This document shows positions 16,420 to 25,039 of a stretch of 36,525 nucleotides of DNA, in pieces. Positions within the stretch are counted from its first letter, which is position 1. Each line of letters starts with the position of its first letter. This stretch comes from Candidatus Poribacteria bacterium (GTDB lineage: Bacteria; Poribacteria; WGA-4E; WGA-3G): positions 1-36,525 of the forward strand of contig JAGFCA010000171.1 of the NCBI GenBank assembly GCA_022394755.1. Direction: 5' to 3'. The notes beneath the pieces were generated by a model. The model worked only from the letters and a program-made list of their open reading frames with translations, was not told where the DNA came from and made no database searches. A program made the translations under genes and the position numbers.

Positions 16420-18594
16420 TTATCTTAGAATTATAAACTTTCCGATGTCTTGAATAACTGTATCTGCCTGAGAAGCTGATAATCGATATATATATATTCC
16501 AGGAGCGAGTGGTGTTCCTTGGAGATTAGACCCGTTCCAACGAAATTCTCCTGGAGCAAATACATCTTGATGTTTGTTACGGTAAATGTTCTCACCTTGA
16601 ATAGTATAAATATCAAGGGATACGTTATCCGCAGACTGGGATGGAAATAGTTGATATGCAAAAGTCATTTCCGATTTCTCAAAACGAAATGGATTAGGAT
16701 AAACACGCGTCTGATAGAAATCGAAAGGTCCTGGTTCTAATTGCTCTACAAATAATCGATATGTAGCAGTACTACTAAACCCGTTATTTGACGATACTAA
16801 GAGGTATAACGTTTGTTTTGTTACAGGCTGGTAAATTATCTGATACTCTAAAGTGTTTGGTGCTTTTTTTCCAATTGCCACAGTTTCTCCGTCTGCCAAA
16901 ACAAGTGATAAACGATAATCTACATCTGAGGGTAGAACGGAAAAAGTTGCACGAATTGTCACGCCACCGGCAGCATCAATTCGAAAATAATCCTCTGTAT
17001 CTGAAGCATCATATAAAAATGAATGGTAAGGTTGGGAATAAAAAATAGGAAAAGCAGTTTCTAAAGTGCCATTCGGTTCATAGGTATCTCCAAAGGAAAC
17101 AAGCATTTCCATTACCATACCTTCCGCTCCAATATTGGTAATAGATATACCTGTCGGGGTACCCTTGTTAGAATTACTGTTTGGTAAAGTCCCTGGAGTA
17201 AAGGCGGTTTGGTCATCATCCGCAGAAAAAGCTGCGCCTTCAGAGATGGTATTTAGATCTATGATACCGGGGTCTTCAGGATGGATACCGAGGTGTTCAG
17301 GATCATTCGGATCTTCGAGCCAAATCTGGAAACCAGCATCGTAACTACCTACAGGACGTACTTGGGTTTCATCTATATGCCAAATGAGAATACCGGATTC
17401 GGGGAGATGAGTATCGAAGATTGCCCCAGATTCTTTGTAACGATTTTCAATTAGGAAAAATTCTCTATCTGTTGACACATTAGGTAATGGCAAATCAATG
17501 CCAAAAATCGTTTGTGTTTCCCTCTCATACGGAATATCTATTTTAAACAATACATCTGTTTTTGAAGATTGTTCAAAAGCAGGAACAGAAACTTCTCCAG
17601 CCTGTGTTATCTCAACAGGTTTAATCCACCCCAGTCTACCATTAGCAGGACGTGCATCAAAATCCCATTTTAAATAACCCATGATATGACTCGGTGCTAA
17701 TCCATTACCAATTCCAAATTCTTCAGGTCCAAGAAAAGGACCGAATTGTCCCATTAACCCCCATTTATGATCTCGGGCATCTGTGAAGTTTGGTCCATAT
17801 ACATCTGGTGCCCCAAAATCATGAAAAAATTCATGAAAATATATACCTAAATGCGGTTTATCAAAGTCCGGTTCTTCACCAACAACAACAGCGGTATCAA
17901 CACGCACCCCATCAACGATTATATTGACACCCGGTGTTAGAATAGACCAGATGTCGTTTTCATCTTGTGAAGATGACTCATCATTGCCAGAATGGATAAG
18001 AAAAAGATGATCTACAACACCATCTTTATCACGATCATACTTTGAAAAATCTATACTGCTATCTATTGCTCTACAAGCTTCGGCGACTAATTCTCGATAA
18101 CGAGCCGTCAATATTCTACCTTCTCCGTAATAAGACATCGGTTTTTCTGCACGAATCCATTTATCACCAGCAGGTAAAACACCACCAACAGGACCAGGTT
18201 GTACATCCATCTGATTATAAGAGTTCTCACGGAAGTAGCTTCTTAACGAAACACCTGTTTCACTATATAGGTATTCGTTGAATTCTTCGCTACTTCTTCT
18301 ACCGGGTTGGTCAACAAAATCGATTTTGAGGGCAAGTACATATTCTATGCCGTCTGGTTGAAGGATACCCTGTTCCCTTGCTAAACAGCATCCATCCAAA
18401 GCTTGCATATATTGCACAACACTAAGTTCAGCACTTTGTCCTGAAAGTGATTTTGGAGTTAATCTTCCTGTCTCACTATCAACGTCAAAATAGAGGTAAG
18501 GGTTAGGTGGGGCTGAAAAAACTATGGTAGTGACAAGAATAAGATTACTGACACACAAAACACTTAAAAGAATGTACCTGTTAATCAAACTCAC
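16420..18594 (-). CDS. secreted M6-family metalloprotease with PPC and C-terminal sorting-like domains
   Basis: About 724 aa from a GTG at 18594, with TTG 18588 or the upstream ATG 18633 as alternatives. A hydrophobic signal segment precedes SAPPNPYLYFD. The zinc protease motif HEFFHDFGAPD (HExxH plus downstream Asp) is at about 254-263, typical of immune-inhibitor-A-like M6 peptidases. YDRDKDGVVDHL before it looks like a calcium loop. About residues 490-600 form a PPC domain (EPNGTLETAF, DTEDYFRIDA). The last 85 residues read VYPNPFRF, then LDIYTIQGENIY and GIYIYRLSA, the FlgD/T9SS-like fold often used for surface attachment. The start overlaps the 3' end of the gene upstream, suggesting translational coupling. 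Confidence 0.88.
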   Translation of the reverse strand: MSLINRYILLSVLCVSNLILVTTIVFSAPPNPYLYFDVDSETGRLTPKSLSGQSAELSVVQYMQALDGCCLAREQGILQPDGIEYVLALKIDFVDQPGRRSSEEFNEYLYSETGVSLRSYFRENSYNQMDVQPGPVGGVLPAGDKWIRAEKPMSYYGEGRILTARYRELVAEACRAIDSSIDFSKYDRDKDGVVDHLFLIHSGNDESSSQDENDIWSILTPGVNIIVDGVRVDTAVVVGEEPDFDKPHLGIYFHEFFHDFGAPDVYGPNFTDARDHKWGLMGQFGPFLGPEEFGIGNGLAPSHIMGYLKWDFDARPANGRLGWIKPVEITQAGEVSVPAFEQSSKTDVLFKIDIPYERETQTIFGIDLPLPNVSTDREFFLIENRYKESGAIFDTHLPESGILIWHIDETQVRPVGSYDAGFQIWLEDPNDPEHLGIHPEDPGIIDLNTISEGAAFSADDDQTAFTPGTLPNSNSNKGTPTGISITNIGAEGMVMEMLVSFGDTYEPNGTLETAFPIFYSQPYHSFLYDASDTEDYFRIDAAGGVTIRATFSVLPSDVDYRLSLVLADGETVAIGKKAPNTLEYQIIYQPVTKQTLYLLVSSNNGFSSTATYRLFVEQLEPGPFDFYQTRVYPNPFRFEKSEMTFAYQLFPSQSADNVSLDIYTIQGENIYRNKHQDVFAPGEFRWNGSNLQGTPLAPGIYIYRLSASQADTVIQDIGKFIILR

Positions 18595-19894
18595 CACCAC
18601 ATTTTCTACACAGAATATAAAATTGAATATCATCAGAATGTGCGTGCTGTTTAATTAAGTCTACTGCTTGATCAGGCAAATCTGCATCACATTTATGGCA
18701 TTTGTAAAGGGAACCTTCATGTTCAGGAAATTTCCTTATGTCTCCCCAAATGTCGTTAATCCAGTATTTAAATTCCCATGGAAATTCGGTCTTTACTTCT
18801 TTGGATATTTCCACAGCGTGGCGAATCATTTTTTGACAATCTTCAAAGGTAGCAGGTTCATAGGGATGAGGTGCTGTTAATATAGGAATCGGCTTGCCTT
18901 CGGAGGCGGTTTCAGGATTGAATTTCCTTGAACGTGTTAACAAAATTTGATCTAATCTTGATCCCATTTCTCTTCCCTTTGACCAAATACGGTAGTATCC
19001 TTTACTTTTAATACGAAAGTATCCTGGAATTCGCTTTCCAAGAGGGTGCATTGGGGTATCCCAAAGCCATCGTCCCCATTTTGATGTATCACCAGGTTCT
19101 ACTCTAACTCTAATTGCACTGGGACCACCTTGTTCATCACGCGGGAACGACTCAGCATTATCTATACCAATCCAGTATGAATCTTCACCATCTTTCGGGA
19201 AAAACGCACGGATCCAGATATACCATTTTCCAGGCTTTGGTATATACAGTTCATATAATCCACGAGCATCTTTGGCACTAACAATTGCTTTTCCGTTTGA
19301 AGCTTCTGGATCATCAACAAGTTGTACACCATTATCGAAATGTATAGCGGATTCTGCTTCAATAATGAGGGTATTACGCGGAACACGAACTAATTGTTCC
19401 TTCACTTCTTCATCAGGTTCTGGAGGGGTAGAATTTTCTTCAGGAAGGGGTTGTTCAGGTTCTACATAACTGCTTCCAAACCTTTGTGTCGCCCGTTCAA
19501 ATTGTCTTTCAGTAAGATTCGCATCATAGAAACAGTCGCGAACTCCCTTTTTCCAAAGGTCAAGGAGCAAGAACATCGCCTTTAGTTTTCCATCTGGCCG
19601 TTTCCGTGTTCCTACAACAATAACCATTCCTGTATCACGAGAACGGCTAATCATGCATCGATATATGGGATATTCTGGGGATGATAGTCTGCGACTACGT
19701 ACTATTAGAGAACTATAGTACTTGCAATTATTGTCGCATCCAGGGATTTTTGCACGCTTAGCACTACAGCAATTAGGACAGATAATCATGTTGCTGAGAG
19801 CAGGACAAGAGCGTTTCCCGTTATTAGAATTACATGTACGACACCGTTGATTTCTGGAGCGTTTTTTTCTTGAAGAAATTCTCTGATGGCGCAT
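18581..19894 (-). CDS. zinc-finger / carbohydrate-binding-like fusion protein
   Basis: 437 aa without a signal peptide. N-terminal Cys cluster: CRTCNSNNGKRSCP, IICPNCC and GCDNNCKYY (about 18-60), a treble-clef-like zinc module. Next is GTRKRPDGKLKAMFLLLDLW, then KKGVRDCFYDANL, resembling a domain I have seen attached to such clusters. A Pro/Glu linker leads to a beta-sandwich (about 175-330; LIIEAESAIHFDNGVQLVDD, KWYIWIRAF) like carbohydrate-binding modules. The last 90 residues have CHKCDAD and CRKCGGEFD, a second zinc ribbon. An extracellular-type sugar-binding fold between cytoplasmic-type zinc sites is odd. Function unknown. Confidence 0.75.
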   Translation of the reverse strand: MRHQRISSRKKRSRNQRCRTCNSNNGKRSCPALSNMIICPNCCSAKRAKIPGCDNNCKYYSSLIVRSRRLSSPEYPIYRCMISRSRDTGMVIVVGTRKRPDGKLKAMFLLLDLWKKGVRDCFYDANLTERQFERATQRFGSSYVEPEQPLPEENSTPPEPDEEVKEQLVRVPRNTLIIEAESAIHFDNGVQLVDDPEASNGKAIVSAKDARGLYELYIPKPGKWYIWIRAFFPKDGEDSYWIGIDNAESFPRDEQGGPSAIRVRVEPGDTSKWGRWLWDTPMHPLGKRIPGYFRIKSKGYYRIWSKGREMGSRLDQILLTRSRKFNPETASEGKPIPILTAPHPYEPATFEDCQKMIRHAVEISKEVKTEFPWEFKYWINDIWGDIRKFPEHEGSLYKCHKCDADLPDQAVDLIKQHAHSDDIQFYILCRKCGGEFD

Positions 19895-19992
19895 GACTCT
19901 GTGTATGTCCCATTAACTGATACGGTATAGGATTAAAACCAGTGATGTTGACTCGTAATATGTTAAAGCTATTGCATCATAAACATATCACT

Positions 19993-22032
19993 CTATGCGT
20001 CAGGTCTGTTAGAAGGGTTAACCAAGCCAGCAAGATATTCAGCTATTTTATCAGCAACCTTTTCTGCATCTACATCAGCAAAGTTAAAGAGTTCTTTGAG
20101 CATAGGAGATATTGCCCCTGTATCCAGCAATGCATTTGCAAGACGACCCATACTGCTACGATTAACGCCTCCGTTACCATCATTACCCATATCAAGAATC
20201 TTGATACTGTCAATCTTCTCAGCAGGACGCATAAGTTGTTCAACAATATCTGGTGCTTCCTCAATTAACTCTAAAATAGCCTCTTGTACAAGAACACGTT
20301 GTTCAGCAACATTTCGCGCTTCATATTCTGCCATTTCACCTTGTGCTTTTGCTCGAGCTTCAGATAACACTGCATCTGCCAGACGTTCAATCGGTTGAGC
20401 TTGTGCTTCTGCACCAAGAACTGCAACATCTCGTTGCCATTCAGCCCCCATAACCTGTTCTGTAGCAGTAACATTCACTTCTGCTCCCATACGTTCTGCT
20501 TCTGCAACTAACCTTTCTTTCTCTGCTAAGGCAGTAACCTGCTGTTTAGCTGCAACATCGATCTTACGGTCTTCGTCAGTAAGAGCTACTTGTAACTCTT
20601 GATTGATGCGAGACTGTTCAACAACCAGCATTTTATTGATTTCTGTGAGTTCCACCTGTCGATTCTGGTCAATCTGAGCAGTTTCAACAACAAGATGTTT
20701 CTCGATTTCACGTTGTTGTACTTGTTGTTCTTGAGACAGTTTAGCAGTCTGTACTTGTAATTCTTTTTCAACATCTCTTAACGCTATACCCTCTTCCTGG
20801 GCAATACGCGCTTTCTCAACCATCAATTGTTTTTCTATATCTCTAATGTCAATGGTTTGTTCCTGTTCAATCTTTTCCATTTGTACGATAAGATGTTGCT
20901 CAATTTCTGCAAGTTGTACAACTTTGGATTGTTCAATCTGTCTTGTTTCAACAATAAGATTCTTCTCAATTTCGCGTTCTTGAACTATCTGTTCCTGTTG
21001 GACACGAGCAACTTCCACATCACGGGTCATTTCAATTTCTCTTTCGACCACGACCTGTTCTTGTGTGATGCGAGCCCGTTCAACCTCCTGCTTCATTTCA
21101 TATTCACGTTCTTGAACGCTCTGTTCCATTTCAAACTGAAATTTAATCGTTTCCGCTTCTCGTTCAGCAGCAAATATAGCAATATTTTTCTGCTGATCGG
21201 CAACAGCCCATTCCTCTTCCTGTTCGGCTGCAAGTTTACGGATTCTGGCTAATACTTCAATTTCAACAATGTCAGCGTCTTTCTGTTGTATAATCCGTTC
21301 TTTCTCACGGGCTTGATCAGCAGTGATGTCGGTAATTTCACGTATACCTACAGCATCAAATCTGTTTTCAGTATCAAGCTCCCCTATAGGAGTTTGATCA
21401 ACACGAATAATAGATACTGTATCAAGAGTCAATCCGTTATCATCTTTAAGACTATCTCCAACGGTCCGTTCAACATTCATTGCAAAATCAACACGTTTCT
21501 GAAGTAAGTCTTGAATATCACTTTCAGCAGCAACACTTCTTAAGGCACCATCTAACATCGGTTCAATAAGTTCGCGTACTGTTTCGGGGGTCATAGATTT
21601 ATCACCCAGAGCTTGAGCTGCCTTTAGAATATCGTCCTCGTCAGGATCTACTTTTAAATAAAAGACTACCTCAATGTCTGCCCTGTTAAGGTCAAGTGTA
21701 ATCAAAGAATCGGACAGTTCCCGCAACACTTCAATTCGCATAGTGTTGAGTGATATCTCTTTAATTTCGTGAATAATCGTGTTAACCCAGAGTCCACCAG
21801 TTATGTTAATTTTTGCTTTCGCACCCCCGGTTCTTACGAGTGCTATATCGGCTTTAGGTATTCTATACCGTATAACAGAAATACCAAAAGCTATTAGCAG
21901 CCCCAGCAATACAACACCACCGGCAATCATTACTCGCGCAGCTGTTTGTACATTGTCAAAAAAGCTAAAGGTAAACCATCCGACAGCAACAGCGACGGCA
22001 ATTAGGAAAACAACAACAAATATAAAACGCAT
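19993..22032 (-). CDS. flotillin-like SPFH/band-7 membrane protein with expanded 22-residue repeats
   Basis: 679 aa. Two hydrophobic segments (about 3-23 and 32-54) are followed by an SPFH domain (about 55-230: IPKADIALVRTGGAKAKINI, GLWVNTIIHEIKEISL). Flotillins scaffold membrane microdomains. From 310 to 485 there are eight tandem 22-residue repeats of the form EIEKxLxVExxxIxQExxVxxR, for example DIEKQLMVEKARIAQEEGIA, which should form one long rod. A short alpha-rich end (MGRLANALLDTGAISPML) probably mediates oligomerisation. It lies 40 nt after the crystallin/ThuA-like gene on the same strand, so the two are probably one operon. Confidence 0.88.
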   Translation of the reverse strand: MRFIFVVVFLIAVAVAVGWFTFSFFDNVQTAARVMIAGGVVLLGLLIAFGISVIRYRIPKADIALVRTGGAKAKINITGGLWVNTIIHEIKEISLNTMRIEVLRELSDSLITLDLNRADIEVVFYLKVDPDEDDILKAAQALGDKSMTPETVRELIEPMLDGALRSVAAESDIQDLLQKRVDFAMNVERTVGDSLKDDNGLTLDTVSIIRVDQTPIGELDTENRFDAVGIREITDITADQAREKERIIQQKDADIVEIEVLARIRKLAAEQEEEWAVADQQKNIAIFAAEREAETIKFQFEMEQSVQEREYEMKQEVERARITQEQVVVEREIEMTRDVEVARVQQEQIVQEREIEKNLIVETRQIEQSKVVQLAEIEQHLIVQMEKIEQEQTIDIRDIEKQLMVEKARIAQEEGIALRDVEKELQVQTAKLSQEQQVQQREIEKHLVVETAQIDQNRQVELTEINKMLVVEQSRINQELQVALTDEDRKIDVAAKQQVTALAEKERLVAEAERMGAEVNVTATEQVMGAEWQRDVAVLGAEAQAQPIERLADAVLSEARAKAQGEMAEYEARNVAEQRVLVQEAILELIEEAPDIVEQLMRPAEKIDSIKILDMGNDGNGGVNRSSMGRLANALLDTGAISPMLKELFNFADVDAEKVADKIAEYLAGLVNPSNRPDA
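20578..21105 (-). repeat. 66-nt (22-codon) coding repeat array in the flotillin gene
   Basis: Eight consecutive 66-nt units encode 22-residue (two hendecad) coiled-coil repeats, residues 310-485. Units differ at many positions but not in length, so period is under selection or the expansion is old. Confidence 0.8.
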
Positions 22033-22072
22033 TAATTTCTCCTATAGTAAAACATACTTTAAGAAAATGTTC

Positions 22073-23488
22073 TTACCTGAACTTTAAGTCACTATTCTGG
22101 GTTGTGCGATAACGTCCTCTAAGAGGTTGACGTGGTGAGGTTTGCCATGCAAGGCTTGCCAAATAACAAAGGGCATTTTCAATTAATGGTCTCGCGATAG
22201 CTGTGCGATGTTCATCACGTGTATCTATTGCAAAGGTGGCATAGTATCCCTCACCCCAGGGCAATAAGACACTTGCAGCGTCACCATTGTCTTCTCTCAC
22301 AGCTAATTTACGATAACTTGGATCATTCGTAACCCAATGATCATCAGTTATCAATGTATCCACATTTATTTTATGAGGCCATGTAAACATACCGGTTTTT
22401 TGACCGTCTTCTGTGATAGTAAGATTTGAATCTTCAGAATTTATAACCTTAATCGGATGTCGGTCAACAGGCATCCAGTCACCTCGCCATGTAGGTTCAG
22501 TTATATTCACGCCATCAGGACGGATAATATTATTGTCCATTGCAGATGCCCAAACAATTCCGCCTTTTCTCACAAAGTCTTTGATTTCGTCTTCTGCGTC
22601 TTCAACGAAATAATCACCATCGTGTCCTGGACCATTCCAAGTAAACCAGATTATGTCAAAATCTGAGAGTACTATATTGGATAATTTGGTAGCATTCCGA
22701 GCATCACCACGATTATCGGGATTATCATTGATAAAAACTGTTGTATATTCAAACTCTAATCCCTCAAGGGATGTGAGAGATTCTAATACGGCAGGTTCAC
22801 CTGTGAGGCTGTCACTAACAACAATCAGTACTCGAAATACACCTAACGGTACTATTTTTAAGGATGAAATTATGTCAGAAAACGACTGAGAATGTGGAAG
22901 GGACCGTAAATTCCTAAACGACATCTGAAATTCTCTGGAGTTTAAACTAAGGTTGAGTCTTCGACCTTCAAAATTCACATGTTCGTAAAAAAGGATATGA
23001 CACCCACTGAAAGGAAAATTGGGACCTCGTTGAATACGGACAGAGGAAATGGTATCATTGATACCTATTTCGAACATTGAACTCACATCACGTAAAATAA
23101 CGTTTCGCTGACCTCGAAAATCTAAATCTCGAAAAACTTCTATGATTACGGGAATAGTCCCATATTCTGGAGGTGTCGGATGAGCAGCTGGACTGAAACT
23201 CACAGATGAAATTGCATCACCAAAATTATACGGAACTTCATGTATATTAGGATAGAATCCTGGTGCTAATACTAATCGTCTCCCTTGAAATTTCACATGT
23301 TCATGAAAAATAGCTTTATAGTTAGGAGACGCGTTGAAACTGGGTCCCTGATAAATCTTTATAGAAGAGATAATATCTTGGGCACCAATTTCAATTGTAC
23401 TTGGAACAGATTCAATGAGGGTTACCTTGCGTCCTTGATAGTTGACATGCTCAAAGACTTCAACGACTAACCTCGGCATGCTTGCCAT
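22073..23488 (-). CDS. beta/gamma-crystallin repeat protein fused to a ThuA/GATase1-like domain
   Basis: 471 aa. Four Greek-key motifs occupy about 1-210: VEVFEHVNYQGRKVTL, HEHVKFQGRRLVLAPGF, EVFRDLDFRGQRNVIL, YEHVNFEGRRLNLS. Each ends in a D-x-x-S-S element (QDIISS, GDAISS, NDTISS, SDIISS), the calcium-site pattern, with NDTISS the best match. Residues about 215-450 form a Rossmann-like domain (FRVLIVVSD, FDIIWFTWNGPGHDGDYFVE, GGIVWASAMD, LPWGEGYYATFAID) resembling ThuA or GATase1-like folds, with no obvious catalytic Cys. No signal peptide, so probably cytoplasmic or membrane-peripheral. It precedes the flotillin gene. I know of no named protein with this fusion. Confidence 0.75.
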   Translation of the reverse strand: MASMPRLVVEVFEHVNYQGRKVTLIESVPSTIEIGAQDIISSIKIYQGPSFNASPNYKAIFHEHVKFQGRRLVLAPGFYPNIHEVPYNFGDAISSVSFSPAAHPTPPEYGTIPVIIEVFRDLDFRGQRNVILRDVSSMFEIGINDTISSVRIQRGPNFPFSGCHILFYEHVNFEGRRLNLSLNSREFQMSFRNLRSLPHSQSFSDIISSLKIVPLGVFRVLIVVSDSLTGEPAVLESLTSLEGLEFEYTTVFINDNPDNRGDARNATKLSNIVLSDFDIIWFTWNGPGHDGDYFVEDAEDEIKDFVRKGGIVWASAMDNNIIRPDGVNITEPTWRGDWMPVDRHPIKVINSEDSNLTITEDGQKTGMFTWPHKINVDTLITDDHWVTNDPSYRKLAVREDNGDAASVLLPWGEGYYATFAIDTRDEHRTAIARPLIENALCYLASLAWQTSPRQPLRGRYRTTQNSDLKFR

Positions 23489-23906
23489 ATTTTTGCCTTT
23501 CGTTGAAGGTAATGTATATATGTTATACCTGACTTGATAATGCTTTATATTATATCATTCAATATTCGCTTTGTCAAGGAAAAGGAAAACAACGGTTAGT
23601 TAATTTTTTGGTCTTGACATACCTATAAATTTATGATATTTTTTCTCAAACTTGAACTTGCTACTTTTATTACGATAAAATATGGGGTAATTTGGTATAT
23701 TAACCTGAGTTTGATATGTCCTTTTTTATGACAAGTGCAGTTAGGAAACCGCACCAACCGCGTTTATGAGGGCGATATAGTCCAAAAATGATGATCATTC
23801 TCCTATTATCAAACTCACGTTATATATTACTGTTCTAATAACGCATAAACCTTCTCTGTTCAATGGATAGGTTACATAGGTTTTTTACTGTGACGTAGGA
23901 ACACCG
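23489..23906. other. intergenic region between divergent genes
   Basis: Apart from the MITE-like copy 2 at 23696-23828, this AT-rich region must hold the divergent promoters of the crystallin-like and propeller genes. I cannot place them confidently. Confidence 0.4.
23696..23828. mobile_element. MITE-like element, copy 2
   Basis: AACCTGAGTTTGATA (23703-23717) and TATCAAACTCACGTT (23807-23821) are inverted ends matching at 14 of 15 positions, extended by AT-rich sequence. Inside is GTTAGGAAACCG (23730-23741), shared with copy 1 in the opposite orientation. Length about 130 nt, no coding capacity. Confidence 0.7.
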
Positions 23907-24779
23907 ATGCAATATAAGAGAATACTTGCTTTTATCTGCCTTCTAATAGTGAGTGCATTCCTTGTCTACTTTCTGATTAATTTAGAAGAATCAGAAAGAA
24001 AAAAGAAAGCCGCATCTATACCAATTGAACTCCCATACACCTGGTTAGGTAATATAAATAAAGAAAAAATATCGGAACCTTCGGGTGTAACTTATCATCC
24101 AATTCGGAAAACTTTATTCGTTGTAGACGATGAAGGACATATTCATGAAATCCGTCCAGATGGATTTACTGCCCGAAAAAAGTATCTTCAAGGACGTGAC
24201 CTTGAAGGGATTACAATCAATCCTGAGACAGGATTACTGTATGTGGCAGTTGAGGATGACGAAGTAATCTTAGAGATTAATCCAGAGACACTGAATATTG
24301 TTCGCGAGTTTACAATAAATCGTTTGTTTGAAGGGAAAACTCTTCTGAAGAAGGGTGGTATGGGAATGGAAGCAATTGCTTTTGTTCCAGATACATCCCA
24401 TATTGAGGGGGGAACATTTTGGATTGGCAATCAATCCGTTAGCCTGAAACCAAATCGAGAACTCTCTGTAGTATGTGAAGTCGTCGTGCCTATTAAGTCG
24501 TCCGATACATCAGAGACCGAAGGTAAAATAATTCGATATCATGAAATGGATTTTATTGATATCTCTGGACTCACATACGACTCACAAGCTGATTCTCTGT
24601 TACTTATTAGCGATACAACAAACCTTTTAGTTGAACTTAAAAGGGATGGTACACCACTACATCGGTATCTATTACCTGGTAAAGACCAAGAAGGTGTAAC
24701 CTTAGACGGTCTTGGCTATATGTATATCGCACAGGAGAGTGGACAGGTAGTAAAATTGGCTGATAGTCGATTACGATAG
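23907..24779 (+). CDS. SdiA-regulated-like membrane-anchored beta-propeller protein
   Basis: 290 aa. An N-terminal membrane anchor (about 6-26) is followed by a periplasmic propeller: EPSGVTYHPIRKTLFVVDDE, GRDLEGITINPETGLLYVAV, GMGMEAIAFVPD, DISGLTYDSQADSLLLISD, KDQEGVTLDGLGYMYIAQES. These repeated LEGIT/EGVT and YVA blades fit the SdiA-regulated (YjiK-like) family. Role unknown. Its 3' end overlaps the end of the convergent small gene by 9 nt. Confidence 0.8.
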   Translation: MQYKRILAFICLLIVSAFLVYFLINLEESERKKKAASIPIELPYTWLGNINKEKISEPSGVTYHPIRKTLFVVDDEGHIHEIRPDGFTARKKYLQGRDLEGITINPETGLLYVAVEDDEVILEINPETLNIVREFTINRLFEGKTLLKKGGMGMEAIAFVPDTSHIEGGTFWIGNQSVSLKPNRELSVVCEVVVPIKSSDTSETEGKIIRYHEMDFIDISGLTYDSQADSLLLISDTTNLLVELKRDGTPLHRYLLPGKDQEGVTLDGLGYMYIAQESGQVVKLADSRLR

Positions 24780-25001
24780 AACGTCTTCAAGATTTCTTTC
24801 TTCAGATCCTGGCATCCGCAACACAACTATACCAGGAATAAGATCTATAATAAGATGAAGAGAGGAATATTGCTCTGCAGTGTATCCAATATCTATTCGC
24901 CATAACACCTGAACATTCCCCTCATCATATAGGATGCCGGACGCAAGCTTATTGCCTTCTACATCTTCTAACTGAAAACTCCTGCGACGTTTTACATCCA
25001 T
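24771..25001 (-). CDS. hypothetical protein, 76 aa
   Basis: Contains LEDVEGNKLASGILYDEGNVQV and HLIIDLIPGIVVLRM, with a plausible compact beta/alpha pattern and a basic start. No family recognised. It begins 38 nt after mqnD on the same strand and probably shares its transcript. Its end overlaps the convergent propeller gene. Confidence 0.55.
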   Translation of the reverse strand: MDVKRRRSFQLEDVEGNKLASGILYDEGNVQVLWRIDIGYTAEQYSSLHLIIDLIPGIVVLRMPGSEERNLEDVLS

Positions 25002-25039
25002 TAGTTTCCATTACATCCTGTTTGGCATCTATCCATCTA

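Noticed and set aside
20827..21252. Long plus-strand ORF opposite the flotillin repeats
   Set aside because: Phe/Leu/Asn-rich antisense shadow of the repetitive coiled-coil coding sequence.
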